DNA of 64,000 bases from Streptomyces plumbidurans (GTDB taxonomy: Bacteria; Actinomycetota; Actinomycetes; Streptomycetales; Streptomycetaceae): positions 171,722 to 235,721 of the forward strand of contig NZ_JAFJSY010000011.1 of the NCBI RefSeq assembly GCF_019857225.1. Reading direction: 5' to 3'. The position numbers and the translations under genes were made by a program. Every line of letters starts with the position of its first letter. The stretch's first letter is position 1. Positions 36,781 through 46,182 of the stretch are shown here, in pieces. The notes below the pieces were generated by a model. It did not search any database. It saw nothing but the letters and a program-made list of their open reading frames with translations, and was not told the origin of the DNA.

Positions 36781-37223
36781 CGGCCCGTACGCAGGTGCTC
36801 GACCGCGCGGTGGGGACGGCGATGTCCGCGGTCAGCGCCGCCGCCAAGAGGGGCCTGGGCGACCCCGCCCTCGCCGAACTGGTGGTGATCCGCGCCTCGC
36901 AGCTCAACCACTGCGCGTTCTGCCTCGACATGCATCTCGCCGTCGCCCGGAAGCACGGCGTGAGCGAGCAGCAGCTCGATCTGCTCGCGGCCTGGGAGGA
37001 GGCCGAGGGCGTCTTCGACGAGCGGGAGCGGGCCGCGCTCGCGCTGACCGAGGCGGTCACGGTGCTGACGGACGGCTTCGTGCCGGACGAGGTGTACGAG
37101 CGGGCCGCGAAGCACTTCGACGAGCCGCGGCTGGCCCATCTGATCGCCCTGGTCGTCGCCATCAACAACTGGAACCGGGTGATGGTCACCCGCCGTGTGG
37201 CGCCGGGGGGTTACACACCATGA
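36777..37223 (+). CDS. carboxymuconolactone decarboxylase/AhpD-family protein (copy 2)
   Basis: A 148-aa paralogue of the preceding protein with the same LNHCAFCLDMHLAVARKHGV core and EAVTVLTDGFVPDEVYERAA segment. The GTG start overlaps the previous stop (GTGA) and its own stop overlaps the next start (ATGA), so all three proteins should be made in fixed ratio. A hetero-oligomer of the two paralogues is possible. It lacks about 17 N-terminal residues compared with copy 1. Confidence 0.85.
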   Translation: MTARTQVLDRAVGTAMSAVSAAAKRGLGDPALAELVVIRASQLNHCAFCLDMHLAVARKHGVSEQQLDLLAAWEEAEGVFDERERAALALTEAVTVLTDGFVPDEVYERAAKHFDEPRLAHLIALVVAINNWNRVMVTRRVAPGGYTP

Positions 37224-37948
37224 GCAAGGTGGAGGCCTTCCGCGCACTGCACCACGGCCGGCTGCCGGGCGACCCGCTCGTGCTGCCCGGCCCCTGGGAC
37301 GCGGTCAGCGCCCGGGTGTTCACCGAGGCGGGCTTTCCCGCGCTGGCGACGCCCAGCGCCGGGATCGCCGCCTCGCTCGGCCACGAGGACGGCTCGACCC
37401 CGGCCGACGAGATGTTCGCCGCGGTGACGCGCGTCGTGCGGGCCGTGGACGTACCGGTGTCGGCGGACGTCGAGGACGGCTACGGGCTGGCGCCGAAGGA
37501 GCTGGTGGAACGGCTGCTGGAGACGGGAGCCGTGGGCTGCAATCTGGAGGACTCGCACGCGGGCGAGCTCAAGGACCCGCGCCGGCACGCGGACTGGCTC
37601 GCCGAGGTGCGGGCCGCGGCGGGCGACCGGCTCTTCGTGAACGCCCGCGTCGACACCTTCGCGCACGGCGACGGCGACCCCGAACAGGCCATCGAGCGGG
37701 CCGCGTTGTACGTCGCCGCCGGCGCCGACTGCGTCTATCCGATCGGCGCCCCGGCGGACGTACTGCCGCTGCTGCGGTCAGGCATCCAGGGGCCGGTCAA
37801 CATGCTCGCCCGGCTCGACGGCAAGGGTCCCTCGCTCACCGAACTGGGTGAACTCGGGGCCACGCGCATCACGTTCGGGCCGGGCCTGCTGCGGTGGGCG
37901 GCGCTGGCGCTGCGCGGGATGACCGACGAGCTGCGCAAGCAGCGGTGA
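37220..37948 (+). CDS. isocitrate lyase/PEP mutase-superfamily protein
   Basis: A 242-aa TIM-barrel protein. Signatures: LPGPWDAVSARVFTEAGFPA, the Mg-binding SADVEDGYG, GCNLEDSHAG and LFVNARVDTFAHG. These fit the PEP-mutase-like branch that cleaves C-C bonds of 2-methylisocitrate-like acids or hydrolyses oxaloacetate-like acids; the KKCGH loop of isocitrate lyase is absent. Coupled to two AhpD proteins and divergent from MocR. It ends stop-to-stop with the betaine-binding protein gene. Confidence 0.83.
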   Translation: MSKVEAFRALHHGRLPGDPLVLPGPWDAVSARVFTEAGFPALATPSAGIAASLGHEDGSTPADEMFAAVTRVVRAVDVPVSADVEDGYGLAPKELVERLLETGAVGCNLEDSHAGELKDPRRHADWLAEVRAAAGDRLFVNARVDTFAHGDGDPEQAIERAALYVAAGADCVYPIGAPADVLPLLRSGIQGPVNMLARLDGKGPSLTELGELGATRITFGPGLLRWAALALRGMTDELRKQR

Positions 37949-38923
37949 TCAGGACAGCCACGCCTTCCAGGTGGACGCATGGCTGTCCACCCACTTCTTC
38001 GCGGCGTCCTGCGGGCTCATCTTCTGGTCGGCGATCATCAGGGAGACCTCGTTCTGGTCCTCGGTCGTCCACTTGAACTTCTTCAGGAGGGCCGCAGCCT
38101 TGCCGCCGTTCTTCGCGAAGCCGGAGTTGAGGTACTTCTGCAGCGGGGTGTGCGGATAGGCGCAGGCGACCTTGGCCGCGTCCGCGTCGCAGCCCTCCTT
38201 GTACGGCGGCAGTTTCACCTCGGTCATCGGGACCTTCTTGAACAGCCACTGCGGCGCGTACCAGTACGTCAGGAAGGGCTTCTTCTCCTTGGCGAACTGC
38301 TTCATCTGCGTGATCTGCGCGGCCTCGGAACCGGCGAAGACGACCTGGTAGTTCAGCTTGAGGTTCTTCACCAGGGCCTTGTCGTTGGTGACGTAGGACG
38401 GGGAGCCGTCCATCAGCTGGCCCTTGCCGCCGCTCTCCGGGGTGCGGAAGAGCGAGGAGTACTTGTCGAGGTTCTTCCAGTTGGTGATGTCGGGGTGCTG
38501 CTTGACCAGGTAGGTCGGCACGTACCAGCCGATGTGGCCGGTGACGCCGAGTCCGCCGCCGCGGGTGATCGTCTTCTTGTCGGTGACGTACCGCTTCTCC
38601 TGGTCGGGGTGGCCCCAGTCCTCCAGGATCGCGTCGACCCGGCCCTGGCTGAGGGCGTCCCAGGCGGGCACCTCGTCGACCTGGACGGTGTCGACGCGGT
38701 AGCCGAGCTTGTGCTCCAGCAGGTACTGGGCGACGGCGACGTTCGACTGCGCGCCGACCCAGGACTGCACGGACAGGGTCACGGTCTTGGCGCCCTGCGC
38801 GTTGGCGAACGGCGACGCCTGCTTGGTCATGTCGGCGGCGCCGCAGCCGGTGACGAGGCAGAGGGCGGCGGCCGTGGTGGTGATGAGGGCTGTCCTGCGG
38901 CTCAGTGCAATGTCACATGTCAC
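37949..38923 (-). CDS. glycine betaine/choline ABC transporter substrate-binding lipoprotein
   Basis: A 324-aa lipoprotein with lipobox LVTGCG near residue 27. The mature part is an OpuAC/ProX-type periplasmic-binding fold: VTLSVQSWVGAQSNVAVAQY, EDWGHPDQEKRYVTDK, GHIGWYVPTYLVKQHP and FLTYWYAPQWLF supply the Trp/Tyr residues that cage quaternary amines. GTG start at 38923, 3 bp after the permease stop. Last gene of the betaine unit. Confidence 0.88.
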   Translation of the reverse strand: MTCDIALSRRTALITTTAAALCLVTGCGAADMTKQASPFANAQGAKTVTLSVQSWVGAQSNVAVAQYLLEHKLGYRVDTVQVDEVPAWDALSQGRVDAILEDWGHPDQEKRYVTDKKTITRGGGLGVTGHIGWYVPTYLVKQHPDITNWKNLDKYSSLFRTPESGGKGQLMDGSPSYVTNDKALVKNLKLNYQVVFAGSEAAQITQMKQFAKEKKPFLTYWYAPQWLFKKVPMTEVKLPPYKEGCDADAAKVACAYPHTPLQKYLNSGFAKNGGKAAALLKKFKWTTEDQNEVSLMIADQKMSPQDAAKKWVDSHASTWKAWLS

Positions 38924-38930
38924 GTGTCAC
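38911..38930. repeat. three 7-bp-spaced TGTCAC repeats
   Basis: TGTCAC occurs at 38911, 38918 and 38925, across the junction of permease stop and binding-protein start. On the coding strand the SBP starts inside GTGACA repeats. It may be a chance feature of the coding junction or a local slippage product. Confidence 0.4.
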
Positions 38931-40870
38931 ACGCCACCCTTCGTTCGGCGTTGCGTCGGCTGCGTGACCCGGTCCAGCATCAGCCCCAGGCACACGATCG
39001 CGGCCCCGGCCACCAGACCGGTCGCCAGGTCGCCCTGCGCGAGGCCGAAGACGACGTCGTAGCCGAGCGCGCCTCCGCCGACCAGGCCGCCGATGATGAC
39101 GACGGCGAGGACCAGGACCACGCCCTGGTTGAGGGCGAGCAGCAACGCGGGCCGGGCGAGCGGGAGTTGGACCTGCCGCAGCTGCTGGGTGCTGCTCGCG
39201 CCGAGCGAGCGGGCCGATTCCAGCGCCGCCGGGTCGACCTGGCGCAGACCCTGGGTGGTGATCCGGACGACGGCGGGCAGCGCGTAGACGACGGCCGCCG
39301 CGACCGCGGGGGCGCGGCCCACGCCGAAGAGGGCGACGACCGGGATCAGGTACACGAACTGCGGCATGGTCTGGAAGACGTCCAGGACGGGTCGCAGCAG
39401 GCGTTCGAAGCGGTCGCTGCGGGCGGCCGCGATGCCCGTCGCGAAGCCCAGGACCAGGGTGACGGCGACGGCCGCCAGGACCTGGGAGAGCGTGTCGAGC
39501 GAGGGCTTCCACACGCCGAGCACGCCGATCCCGGCCATGGCGAGGACCGCGGTGAGCGCGGTGCGCCAGGTGCCGATGAGCCAGGCGAGCGCGGCGACCA
39601 GCAGCAGGACCGCCCACCAGGGCAGCCACTGCAGTCCGCTGCGGACCGGGTCGAGGACCCAGGTGGTGAAGTGGCCCGCCCAGTCGGCGGTGCCGCCCAC
39701 GACGGGCACGCCCGAGTACAGGTGCGCGGTCATCCAGTCGACGGCGCGGTTGACCGGGTCGGCGAGGTTCACGGTCCAGGAGTCGGGCCAGTCGAGGCGG
39801 CCGGCCAGCCGTCCGGCGAGCGCCACGACGACGGCGGCGACGGCCGCGTAGAGCCAGGCGAGGCGGCTTCCGGGCGCCTCGCCCGCGCGCTCGCCGGCGG
39901 CGGCGGTGATGCGGTCCAGTACGACGGCCAGCAGCACGATCGGGATGCCGGCTTCGAGGGCCGCGCCCACGTCGACCGAGGCCAGCGCCTGGTAGACGCG
40001 GTCACCGAGGCCGCCCGCGCCGATGACGGAGGCGATGACGGCCATCGAGAGCGCCATCATGATCGTCTGGTTCAGGCCCAGCAGGAGTTCCTTGCGGGCG
40101 AGCGGGATGCGGGCGGTCAGCAGCCGCTGGGGCGCGGTGGCGCCGAGCGACTCGACCGCCTCGAGGACCTCCTTGTCGGCGCCGCGCAGGCCGAGGGCGG
40201 TGAGCCGGGCCATGGGCGGGGCGGCGTAGACGACGGTGGCGAGGACGGCCGCGGGCACGCCGATGCCGAAGATCAGCACGACGGGCAGCAGATACGCGAA
40301 GGCCGGCAGCACCTGCATGGTGTCCAGGACCGGGCGCAGGGCCCGGTGGAAGCGGTCGGAGAGACCGGCGGCGAGGCCGAGCACGAGGCCCACGAGCACC
40401 GACACGAGCACGGCGACGACCATGAGCGCGAGCGTCTGCATGGTGGGCACCCACATGCCGAGCAGCCCGCAGGCCAGGAACGCGGCGGCCGTGCCGACGG
40501 CGAGCCGCACCCCGGCGACGCGCCAGGCGACGACGGCTCCGATGGCCGTGACTCCGGCCCAGCCCGCGGCGAGCAGCAGCAGATAGACGGCGCGTACGCA
40601 GAGCACGACCGCGTTGCTGATGTAGCCGAAGAAGTACAGGAACAGCGGGTGGCTGTCGCGGTTGTCGATGATCCAGTCGCTGGCGTCGGCGAGCGGCTTG
40701 GAGACGTCGACGGTGAGGGCGTGCGGCCAGCTGCCGCTGGCCCAGCGGGCGTCGGCGAGGGGCACGAGTACGGCCGCGAGGAGTGCCAGCAGCAGCAGCT
40801 TCTGCGCGGCGCGGTGTTTCAGCACGCCGGGCAGGCCGACGCGCGGGGCGGATGCGGTGACCGTCGCCAT
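38927..40870 (-). CDS. glycine betaine ABC transporter permease, tandem fused (two ProW-like domains)
   Basis: A 647-aa protein with two homologous permease domains. Each has the scaffold ...RPVLDTMQVLPAFAYLLPVV... and its EAA loop: EAVESLGATAPQRL in the first half and ESARSLGASSTQQL in the second. Additional TM helices at the N-terminus and the middle total about 14. The usual homodimer of ProW is thus made from one chain. ATG overlaps the ATPase stop by one base (TGATG). Confidence 0.9.
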   Translation of the reverse strand: MATVTASAPRVGLPGVLKHRAAQKLLLLALLAAVLVPLADARWASGSWPHALTVDVSKPLADASDWIIDNRDSHPLFLYFFGYISNAVVLCVRAVYLLLLAAGWAGVTAIGAVVAWRVAGVRLAVGTAAAFLACGLLGMWVPTMQTLALMVVAVLVSVLVGLVLGLAAGLSDRFHRALRPVLDTMQVLPAFAYLLPVVLIFGIGVPAAVLATVVYAAPPMARLTALGLRGADKEVLEAVESLGATAPQRLLTARIPLARKELLLGLNQTIMMALSMAVIASVIGAGGLGDRVYQALASVDVGAALEAGIPIVLLAVVLDRITAAAGERAGEAPGSRLAWLYAAVAAVVVALAGRLAGRLDWPDSWTVNLADPVNRAVDWMTAHLYSGVPVVGGTADWAGHFTTWVLDPVRSGLQWLPWWAVLLLVAALAWLIGTWRTALTAVLAMAGIGVLGVWKPSLDTLSQVLAAVAVTLVLGFATGIAAARSDRFERLLRPVLDVFQTMPQFVYLIPVVALFGVGRAPAVAAAVVYALPAVVRITTQGLRQVDPAALESARSLGASSTQQLRQVQLPLARPALLLALNQGVVLVLAVVIIGGLVGGGALGYDVVFGLAQGDLATGLVAGAAIVCLGLMLDRVTQPTQRRTKGGV

Positions 40871-41913
40871 CAGACGGCCTCCTTCTTCGGCTCCGTTCCC
40901 GCCACCACCCCGAGCAGGCGCTCGTGGTCGACGACGCCGAGGCAGCGGCCGTCCTCCACGACGCAGGCGGCCCTGCCGCTGCGGGCGACGACCTTGATCG
41001 CGTCGGCGACGACCTCGTCCGGGTCGAGGGCGCCGGGGTGCTCGGTGCCGTCGCAGCCGCCGGGCCGCATGGCCGTACGGACCGTCATGACCTGTTCGCG
41101 CGCCACGTCCCGGACGAACTCGCGGACGTAGTCGTCGGCGGGGTGGCTGACGATCTCCTCCGGGGTGCCCAGCTGCACGACGCGGCCGTCGCGCATCAGG
41201 GCGATACGGTCGCCCAGCTTCAGCGCCTCGGACAGGTCGTGGGTGATGAAGACCATCGTGCGGCCCTCCTCGCTGTGCAGGCGCACGACCTCCTCCTGCA
41301 TGTCGCGCCGGATCAGCGGGTCGAGCGCGCTGAACGGCTCGTCGAAGAGCAGCACCTCGGGGTCGACGGCGAGCGCCCGGGCCAGGCCCACGCGCTGGCG
41401 CTGGCCGCCGGAGAGCTGGGCGGGGCGGCGCTGTTCCATGCCCTCCAGGCCGACCTTGGCGACGACCTCCTGGGCGCGGGCGCGCCGCTCGGCCTTGCCG
41501 AGGCCCTGGATCTCCAGGCCGTAGGCGACGTTGTCGATGACGGTGCGGTGCGGGAGCAGGCCGAAGTGCTGGAAGACCATCGCGGCGCGGTGCCGGCGCA
41601 GTTCGCGCAGCCGGGTCTTGTCCATGGCGCGGACGTCCTCGCCGTCGATGACGATGCTGCCCGCCGTTGGCTCGATCAGCCGGGTCAGACAGCGCACGAG
41701 GGTGGACTTGCCCGAGCCGGACAGGCCCATCACCACGAACACCTCGCCCTTGTGGACGTCGAAGGAGACGTCACGGACGGCGGCCGTGCAGCCGGTGCGC
41801 GAGCGCAGTTCGGCGGGCTCCAGTGCCGTCAGCTCGGGGTCGCCGGGAACGCGGTCGCCCTTCGGGCCGAACACCTTCCACAGCCCCTCCACGGAAAAGA
41901 CCGGGGTACTCAT
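40870..41913 (-). CDS. glycine betaine ABC transporter ATP-binding protein (ProV/OpuAA-like)
   Basis: A 347-aa ATPase. Walker [13 protein letters not shown]-loop [14 protein letters not shown], signature [15 protein letters not shown], Walker [13 protein letters not shown] and the switch His in [11 protein letters not shown]. The C-terminal ~70 residues ([20 protein letters not shown]) form a CBS-type regulatory domain, shorter than the tandem CBS of OpuA. An insertion near the N-terminus ([19 protein letters not shown]) occurs in betaine-family members. Coupled on both sides by one-base overlaps. Confidence 0.93.
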   Translation of the reverse strand: MSTPVFSVEGLWKVFGPKGDRVPGDPELTALEPAELRSRTGCTAAVRDVSFDVHKGEVFVVMGLSGSGKSTLVRCLTRLIEPTAGSIVIDGEDVRAMDKTRLRELRRHRAAMVFQHFGLLPHRTVIDNVAYGLEIQGLGKAERRARAQEVVAKVGLEGMEQRRPAQLSGGQRQRVGLARALAVDPEVLLFDEPFSALDPLIRRDMQEEVVRLHSEEGRTMVFITHDLSEALKLGDRIALMRDGRVVQLGTPEEIVSHPADDYVREFVRDVAREQVMTVRTAMRPGGCDGTEHPGALDPDEVVADAIKVVARSGRAACVVEDGRCLGVVDHERLLGVVAGTEPKKEAV

Positions 41914-43442
41914 CACGCACCACTTCCCATCAGGTCTACGGCCCTCTCCCCGACCATCAGCACTCCGATCATCGGGTTCACGGCGGTCATGGTCGGGAAC
42001 ACGGAGGCATCGGCGATGCGGATGCCGTCCAGCCCGCGGATTTTCAGCTCCGGGTCCACGACCGCCCGCGGATCGTCCGCGGCGCCCATGCGGCAGGTGC
42101 CCGCCGGGTGGTACACGGTGTGCGCGACCTTGCGGGCGTACTCGCTCAGTTCCTCGTCGCTGGTGAGGTGCGACCCGGGGGCCACCTCGCGCTTGAGCCA
42201 GCTCGCGAGCGGTTGGGTCCGCGCGATCTCGCGGGCGATACGGATGCCGTCGACGAGGGTGCGGCCGTCGTAGTCGTCCTCGTCGGTGAAGTACTTGAAG
42301 TCGAGGGCGGGCTTGACCGACGGGTCGGCGCTGGTCAGGTAGAGGCGGCCGCGGCTCTTCGGCTTGGGGATGTTGGGGGTCATCGAGACGCCGTGCGGCG
42401 GGCGTTCGTAGCCCAGGCGCTCGGGGTTGTCCGTGAAGGGGACCTGGTAGAAGTGGAACATCAGGTCCGGGCCCGCGTGTTCGGGGTCGCGGCGCACGAA
42501 GAGACCGGCGTCGCTGTCCATCGCGGAGTTCTCCGGGATCGGCCCGTGGGTCTCCCAGACGATCACCGACTCGGGGTGGTCGAGCAGGTTCTCGCCGACG
42601 CCCGGCAGATCGTGCGCGACCGGGATGCCGAGCGCTTCGAGGTCCGCGCGCGGGCCGATGCCGGAGTGCAGCAGCAGACGGGGCGAGTCCACGGCGCCCG
42701 CGCACAGCACGACCTCGTTGCGCGCGGTGAGGAGGATCTCCTCGCCGTCCTTGGTGCGCACATGCACGCCCTCGGCGCGGGTGCCGTTCAGCTCCAGCCG
42801 GTACGCCCAGGTCTCCAGCAGGATCGTGAGGTTGTCGCGCTCGTCCATCACGGGGTGCAGATACGCCACCGACGCCGAGGACCGCTTGTTGTTCTCGGGG
42901 TGGTAGGCGAGGTCGAAGAATCCGGTGCCCTCGGTGAACGGGGCGCGGTTGAAGCCCTCGACGCGGGGAACCCCCGTCGCATGCTGAGCTGCGTCGACGA
43001 AGTCCCGGGCGATGGGATTACGGTCCTTCTCGTCGACCGGGACGATGTTGTTGAGCAGCCGGGCGTAGTACGCCTCCATCGGCACCGCGCCCCAGCCCTT
43101 GGCGCCGGCCTCCTCCCACTCGTCCCAGTCGGAGGGCAGCGGCTTGAAGGCGATCAGCGTGTTGTGCGAGGAGCAGCCGCCGAGGACCCGGGCCCGGCTG
43201 TGCCGGATGTGGCTGTTGCCGCGCGGCTGCTCGGTGGTGGGGTAGTCGTAGTCCAGCTCGCCGCCGAGGAGACCCATCCAGCGGCGCAGCGTCAGCACGT
43301 CCTCGCGGCCGACGTCGCTGGGGCCGCCCTCGACGACGGCGACGGTGACGTCCGGGTTCTCGGTCAGGCGCGAGGCGATGACGGAGCCGGCCGTGCCGCC
43401 GCCGATGACGACGTAGTCGTAGACCTGGTTGTTCTCGGGCAT
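41913..43442 (-). CDS. GMC-family choline dehydrogenase-like oxidoreductase
   Basis: A 509-aa FAD enzyme likely oxidising choline to betaine aldehyde. ADP-binding fold [23 protein letters not shown] signature 1 in [15 protein letters not shown], signature 2 in [15 protein letters not shown], and C-terminal catalytic HPAGTCRMG with [14 protein letters not shown]. It is shorter than E. coli BetA (about 556 aa), so another alcohol substrate is possible, but the neighbouring aldehyde dehydrogenase and betaine ABC genes support choline. Start ATG 43442; GGAG lies 13 bp upstream. Confidence 0.85.
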   Translation of the reverse strand: MPENNQVYDYVVIGGGTAGSVIASRLTENPDVTVAVVEGGPSDVGREDVLTLRRWMGLLGGELDYDYPTTEQPRGNSHIRHSRARVLGGCSSHNTLIAFKPLPSDWDEWEEAGAKGWGAVPMEAYYARLLNNIVPVDEKDRNPIARDFVDAAQHATGVPRVEGFNRAPFTEGTGFFDLAYHPENNKRSSASVAYLHPVMDERDNLTILLETWAYRLELNGTRAEGVHVRTKDGEEILLTARNEVVLCAGAVDSPRLLLHSGIGPRADLEALGIPVAHDLPGVGENLLDHPESVIVWETHGPIPENSAMDSDAGLFVRRDPEHAGPDLMFHFYQVPFTDNPERLGYERPPHGVSMTPNIPKPKSRGRLYLTSADPSVKPALDFKYFTDEDDYDGRTLVDGIRIAREIARTQPLASWLKREVAPGSHLTSDEELSEYARKVAHTVYHPAGTCRMGAADDPRAVVDPELKIRGLDGIRIADASVFPTMTAVNPMIGVLMVGERAVDLMGSGA

Positions 43443-43501
43443 GGGGGATGGTGCTCCAAGAGGCGTCCGGGGATGGGGGGATCGGTCGGGGGCGGTTCGG
43501 C

Positions 43502-45031
43502 TCAGCCCGCGAACCAGCGCACCGGCCTCGGCGCGAGGTTCTGGTAGACGTGCTTGGTCTCGCGGTATTCGGCCAGTCCGGCGGGGCCGAGTTCGCGACC
43601 CGTGCCGCTCTTGCCGAAGCCGCCCCACTCCGCCTGCGGAAGGTAGGGGTGGAAGTCGTTGATCCAGACGGTGCCGTGGCGCAGCCGCGCCGCGACCCGG
43701 CGGGCGCGGCCGGCGTCCGTGGTCCACACGCCGCCCGCGAGCCCGTACTCGGTGTCGTTGGCGAGGGCGACCGCCTCGTCCTCGGTGCGGAAGGTCTCGA
43801 CGGTGAGGACGGGTCCGAAGACCTCCTCGCGCACGACGCGCATCTCGCGGTGGCACTGGTCGAGGACCGTCGGCTCGTAGAAGTAGCCGCCCTCGGGCCG
43901 CTCGGGCGACGGGTCCGGACGCTTGCCGCCGATGCGCAGCACGGCGCCCTCCTCCAGCGCGGAGGCGACGTAGGACTCGACCTTGGCGCGCTGCTGCTCG
44001 GAGACCAGCGGGCCGCACTCGACGCCGTCCTCGCTGCCGCGGCCGAGGCGGATACGGCTCGCCCGCAGGGCCAGTTCGGCGACGAACCGCTCGCGCAGGC
44101 TCTCCTCGACGATGAGCCGGGCGCCGGCCGAGCAGACCTGGCCGCTGTGGATGAAGGCGGCGTTCAGGGCCTGGTCGACGGCGGTGTCGAAGCCCTCGTC
44201 GGTGGCGCAGGCGTCGGCGAAGACGACGTTGGGGTTCTTGCCGCCGAGTTCGAGGGCGACCTTCTTCACCGAGGGGGCCGCGGCCTCGGCGACCTTGGTG
44301 CCGCTGACCAGGCCGCCGGTGAAGGAGACCAGGTCCACGTCCGGGTGCTCGGCGAGCCGGGCGCCGACCGAGTGGCCGGGGCCGGTGACGATGCCCGCGA
44401 CGCCGGAGGGCAGCCCGGCCTCGTTGAGCAGGTCGATCAGGGCGATCGTGGTCAGCGGGGTGATCTCGCTCGGCTTGATCACGAAGGTGTTGCCGGCCGC
44501 CAGGGCCGGGGCGATCTTCCAGCTGGCCTGCAGCAGCGGATAGTTCCAGGGCGTGATCAGCGCGCAGACGCCGACGGGCTCGTGCACGACGACGCTGTGG
44601 ATGTCGGGCGAGCCGGCGTCGACGACGCGGCCCGGGGCCTCGCCGGCGACCAGGTCGGCGAAGTAGCGGAAGGCGTCGGCGACACAGTCGATGTCGACCC
44701 GGCCCTCTTCCACGGTCTTGCCGGCGTCGCGGCTCTCCAGCCGCCCGAGCCGCTCGCGGTCGCGCACCAGCAGGTCGGCGACGCGGCGCAGCAGTGCGGC
44801 TCGCTCGGCGACGGGGGTGCGGGGCCATGGGCCGTCGTCGAAGGCGCGGCGGGCCGCCGCGACCGCCAGGTCCGTGTCCTTCTCATCACCCTCCGCGACC
44901 AGAGCGAAGGGCTGTCCGTCCGCCGGGTCGATGATCTCGCGCGTGGCTCCGGAGGCGGCTTCCCGCCACTCGCCCGCCACGTGGATGGTCGCCTGCGCGT
45001 CCAGCCCCTGGGTTTCCGCTCTGTCCGCCAT
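43502..45031 (-). CDS. betaine-aldehyde dehydrogenase-like NAD(P) aldehyde dehydrogenase
   Basis: A 509-aa ALDH-superfamily enzyme, probably converting betaine aldehyde to glycine betaine. Cofactor and catalytic segments: ITPWNYPLLQASWKIAPALA, FTGGLVSGTKV, catalytic Glu in VALELGGKNPNVVF, catalytic Cys in HSGQVCSAGARL, and EVFGPVLTVETF. The ATG at 45031 fits ALDH N-termini; upstream in-frame codons are Arg/Thr-rich and lie in the control region. First gene of the five-gene betaine unit. Confidence 0.88.
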   Translation of the reverse strand: MADRAETQGLDAQATIHVAGEWREAASGATREIIDPADGQPFALVAEGDEKDTDLAVAAARRAFDDGPWPRTPVAERAALLRRVADLLVRDRERLGRLESRDAGKTVEEGRVDIDCVADAFRYFADLVAGEAPGRVVDAGSPDIHSVVVHEPVGVCALITPWNYPLLQASWKIAPALAAGNTFVIKPSEITPLTTIALIDLLNEAGLPSGVAGIVTGPGHSVGARLAEHPDVDLVSFTGGLVSGTKVAEAAAPSVKKVALELGGKNPNVVFADACATDEGFDTAVDQALNAAFIHSGQVCSAGARLIVEESLRERFVAELALRASRIRLGRGSEDGVECGPLVSEQQRAKVESYVASALEEGAVLRIGGKRPDPSPERPEGGYFYEPTVLDQCHREMRVVREEVFGPVLTVETFRTEDEAVALANDTEYGLAGGVWTTDAGRARRVAARLRHGTVWINDFHPYLPQAEWGGFGKSGTGRELGPAGLAEYRETKHVYQNLAPRPVRWFAG

Positions 45032-45065
45032 GTTCCGTGTTGCCTTCCGTTCCTGTTCGCATCCC

Positions 45066-45087
45066 TGGGTGACACAGGTGTCACCCA
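45066..45087. promoter_or_regulatory. 22-bp perfect palindrome before aldehyde dehydrogenase gene
   Basis: TGGGTGACAC, AG, GTGTCACCCA: a 10-bp perfect inverted repeat with a 2-bp spacer, 35 bp upstream of the ALDH start. It is too long to be chance. It is either an operator or a leader hairpin in the choline/betaine transcript. Confidence 0.7.
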
Positions 45088-45204
45088 CGAGGACCGGGAG
45101 CGCCTGCCCCTCCGCCCTCGGATACATGCGTGATCGGTGCCGAAAGTGCGCCGTGTCACGGAGAAACGTCCTGGTACGGGTAACCCGATGGACGCTCGTT
45201 AATC

Positions 45205-45222
45205 CTTTGACTAAAGTCAAAG
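45205..45222. promoter_or_regulatory. MarR-type operator, CTTTGACT-AA-AGTCAAAG
   Basis: An 8-bp perfect inverted repeat with a 2-bp spacer, ending 3 bp before the MarR-GNAT start codon and in the spacer shared with the betaine operon. Length, AT-rich centre and position fit a MarR-family binding site with autoregulation. It leaves no room for an RBS before ATG 45226. Confidence 0.75.
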
Positions 45223-45225
45223 AAC

Positions 45226-46182
45226 ATGGAGTCAGGACGTACGCACCCTGTGACTGGGGAGCAGACGAGGGAGCCTGCGAGTGAAGACGTGAGGGCGCAG
45301 GTGAGGGCCCTCCGCCGGTTCAACCGCTACTTCACGCGCCGTATCGGCGTACTGGACGACCACTACCTCGGCCAGGACCGCCCGCTCGGCGAGGCACGGC
45401 TGCTGTTCGAGATCGGCGACGGGGTCTCGCTGCGCGAGCTCAGGAGCCGTCTCGGCCTGGACGCCGGGTATCTGAGCCGGATGACGAAGGCGCTGCAGTC
45501 GCAGGGCATGGTCCGGGTGCGGGTGCATCCGGCCGACAGCCGGCTGCGGATGATCGAACTCACGCCGGCCGGCCGTATCGAGGTGGACGAGCAGAACCGT
45601 CGGGCCGACGCGCTCGCGGAGGGCCTGCTCGACGCACTCGACGCCGACCGGCGCGCCCAGCTGATCGAGGCGATGGCCACCTCGCAGCGGCTGCTGCGGC
45701 TGGCCGCCATCACCGTCGAACGCGTCGACGGCGCGGCCCCCGACGCCCGCGCCTGCCTGGACGCCTACGCCGCCGACATCGACGCCCGCTTCCCGGAGGG
45801 CTTCGACAAGTCCGACCTGGTGAAACCGGAGGAGGTGTCCGGGGACGCGGGCGCGTTCTTCGTTGCCTACGAGGAGGGGCACCCGGTGGGCTGCGGCGCG
45901 CTGCGCCGCCTGGAACCCGGCGTCGGCGAGATCCGCCACGTCTGGATCCACCCCGACACCCGCCGCCTGGGCCTGGCCCGCCGCATCCTCACCGAACTGG
46001 AACGCGCGGCGACCGAACACGACCTGTACGTCGTACGCCTCGACACGCATCGCACACTCACGGAAGCGCAGGCCATGTACCGGGCGTCCGGCTACACCGA
46101 GATCCCGCCGTACGTCGACCACATCTACGCCCACCACTGGTTCGAGAAGCGCTTGGCAACCCCCTCAGAGGCGCGCCCCTAG
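45226..46182 (+). CDS. MarR-GNAT fusion regulator
   Basis: A 318-aa two-domain protein. Residues ~25-150 are a MarR winged helix (RPLGEARLLFEIGDGVSLRE, LDAGYLSRMTKALQSQGMVR, DSRLRMIELTPAGR). Residues ~165-305 are a GNAT acetyltransferase (GAFFVAYEEGHPVGCGALRR, EIRHVWIHPDTRRLGLARRI with the acetyl-CoA loop, MYRASGYTEI). Such fusions regulate and may acetylate small amines. It is divergent from the choline/betaine genes. The start is uncertain: ATG 45226 abuts the operator, so a leaderless message or GTG 45250/45289 are alternatives. Its stop lies in a dispersed repeat. Confidence 0.87.
   Translation: MESGRTHPVTGEQTREPASEDVRAQVRALRRFNRYFTRRIGVLDDHYLGQDRPLGEARLLFEIGDGVSLRELRSRLGLDAGYLSRMTKALQSQGMVRVRVHPADSRLRMIELTPAGRIEVDEQNRRADALAEGLLDALDADRRAQLIEAMATSQRLLRLAAITVERVDGAAPDARACLDAYAADIDARFPEGFDKSDLVKPEEVSGDAGAFFVAYEEGHPVGCGALRRLEPGVGEIRHVWIHPDTRRLGLARRILTELERAATEHDLYVVRLDTHRTLTEAQAMYRASGYTEIPPYVDHIYAHHWFEKRLATPSEARP

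Noticed and set aside
38911..38930. Three TGTCAC repeats as an operator inside the betaine operon
   Set aside because: They lie on the permease stop and binding-protein start, where no separate promoter is expected, and short GTGACA repeats can arise from the start/stop junction itself.
37979..41131. Very long open frame (about 1050 codons) on the plus strand
   Set aside because: It is opposite to the betaine transport genes, which have strong family motifs. Its translation is a Gly/Arg/Glu/His-rich low-complexity string, as expected for the antisense of GC-rich codons.
41913..44828. A single 971-codon frame that would fuse aldehyde and choline dehydrogenases
   Set aside because: Only its last 509 codons are coding (choline dehydrogenase from the ATG at 43442). 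The upstream part is an out-of-frame reading of the aldehyde dehydrogenase gene.
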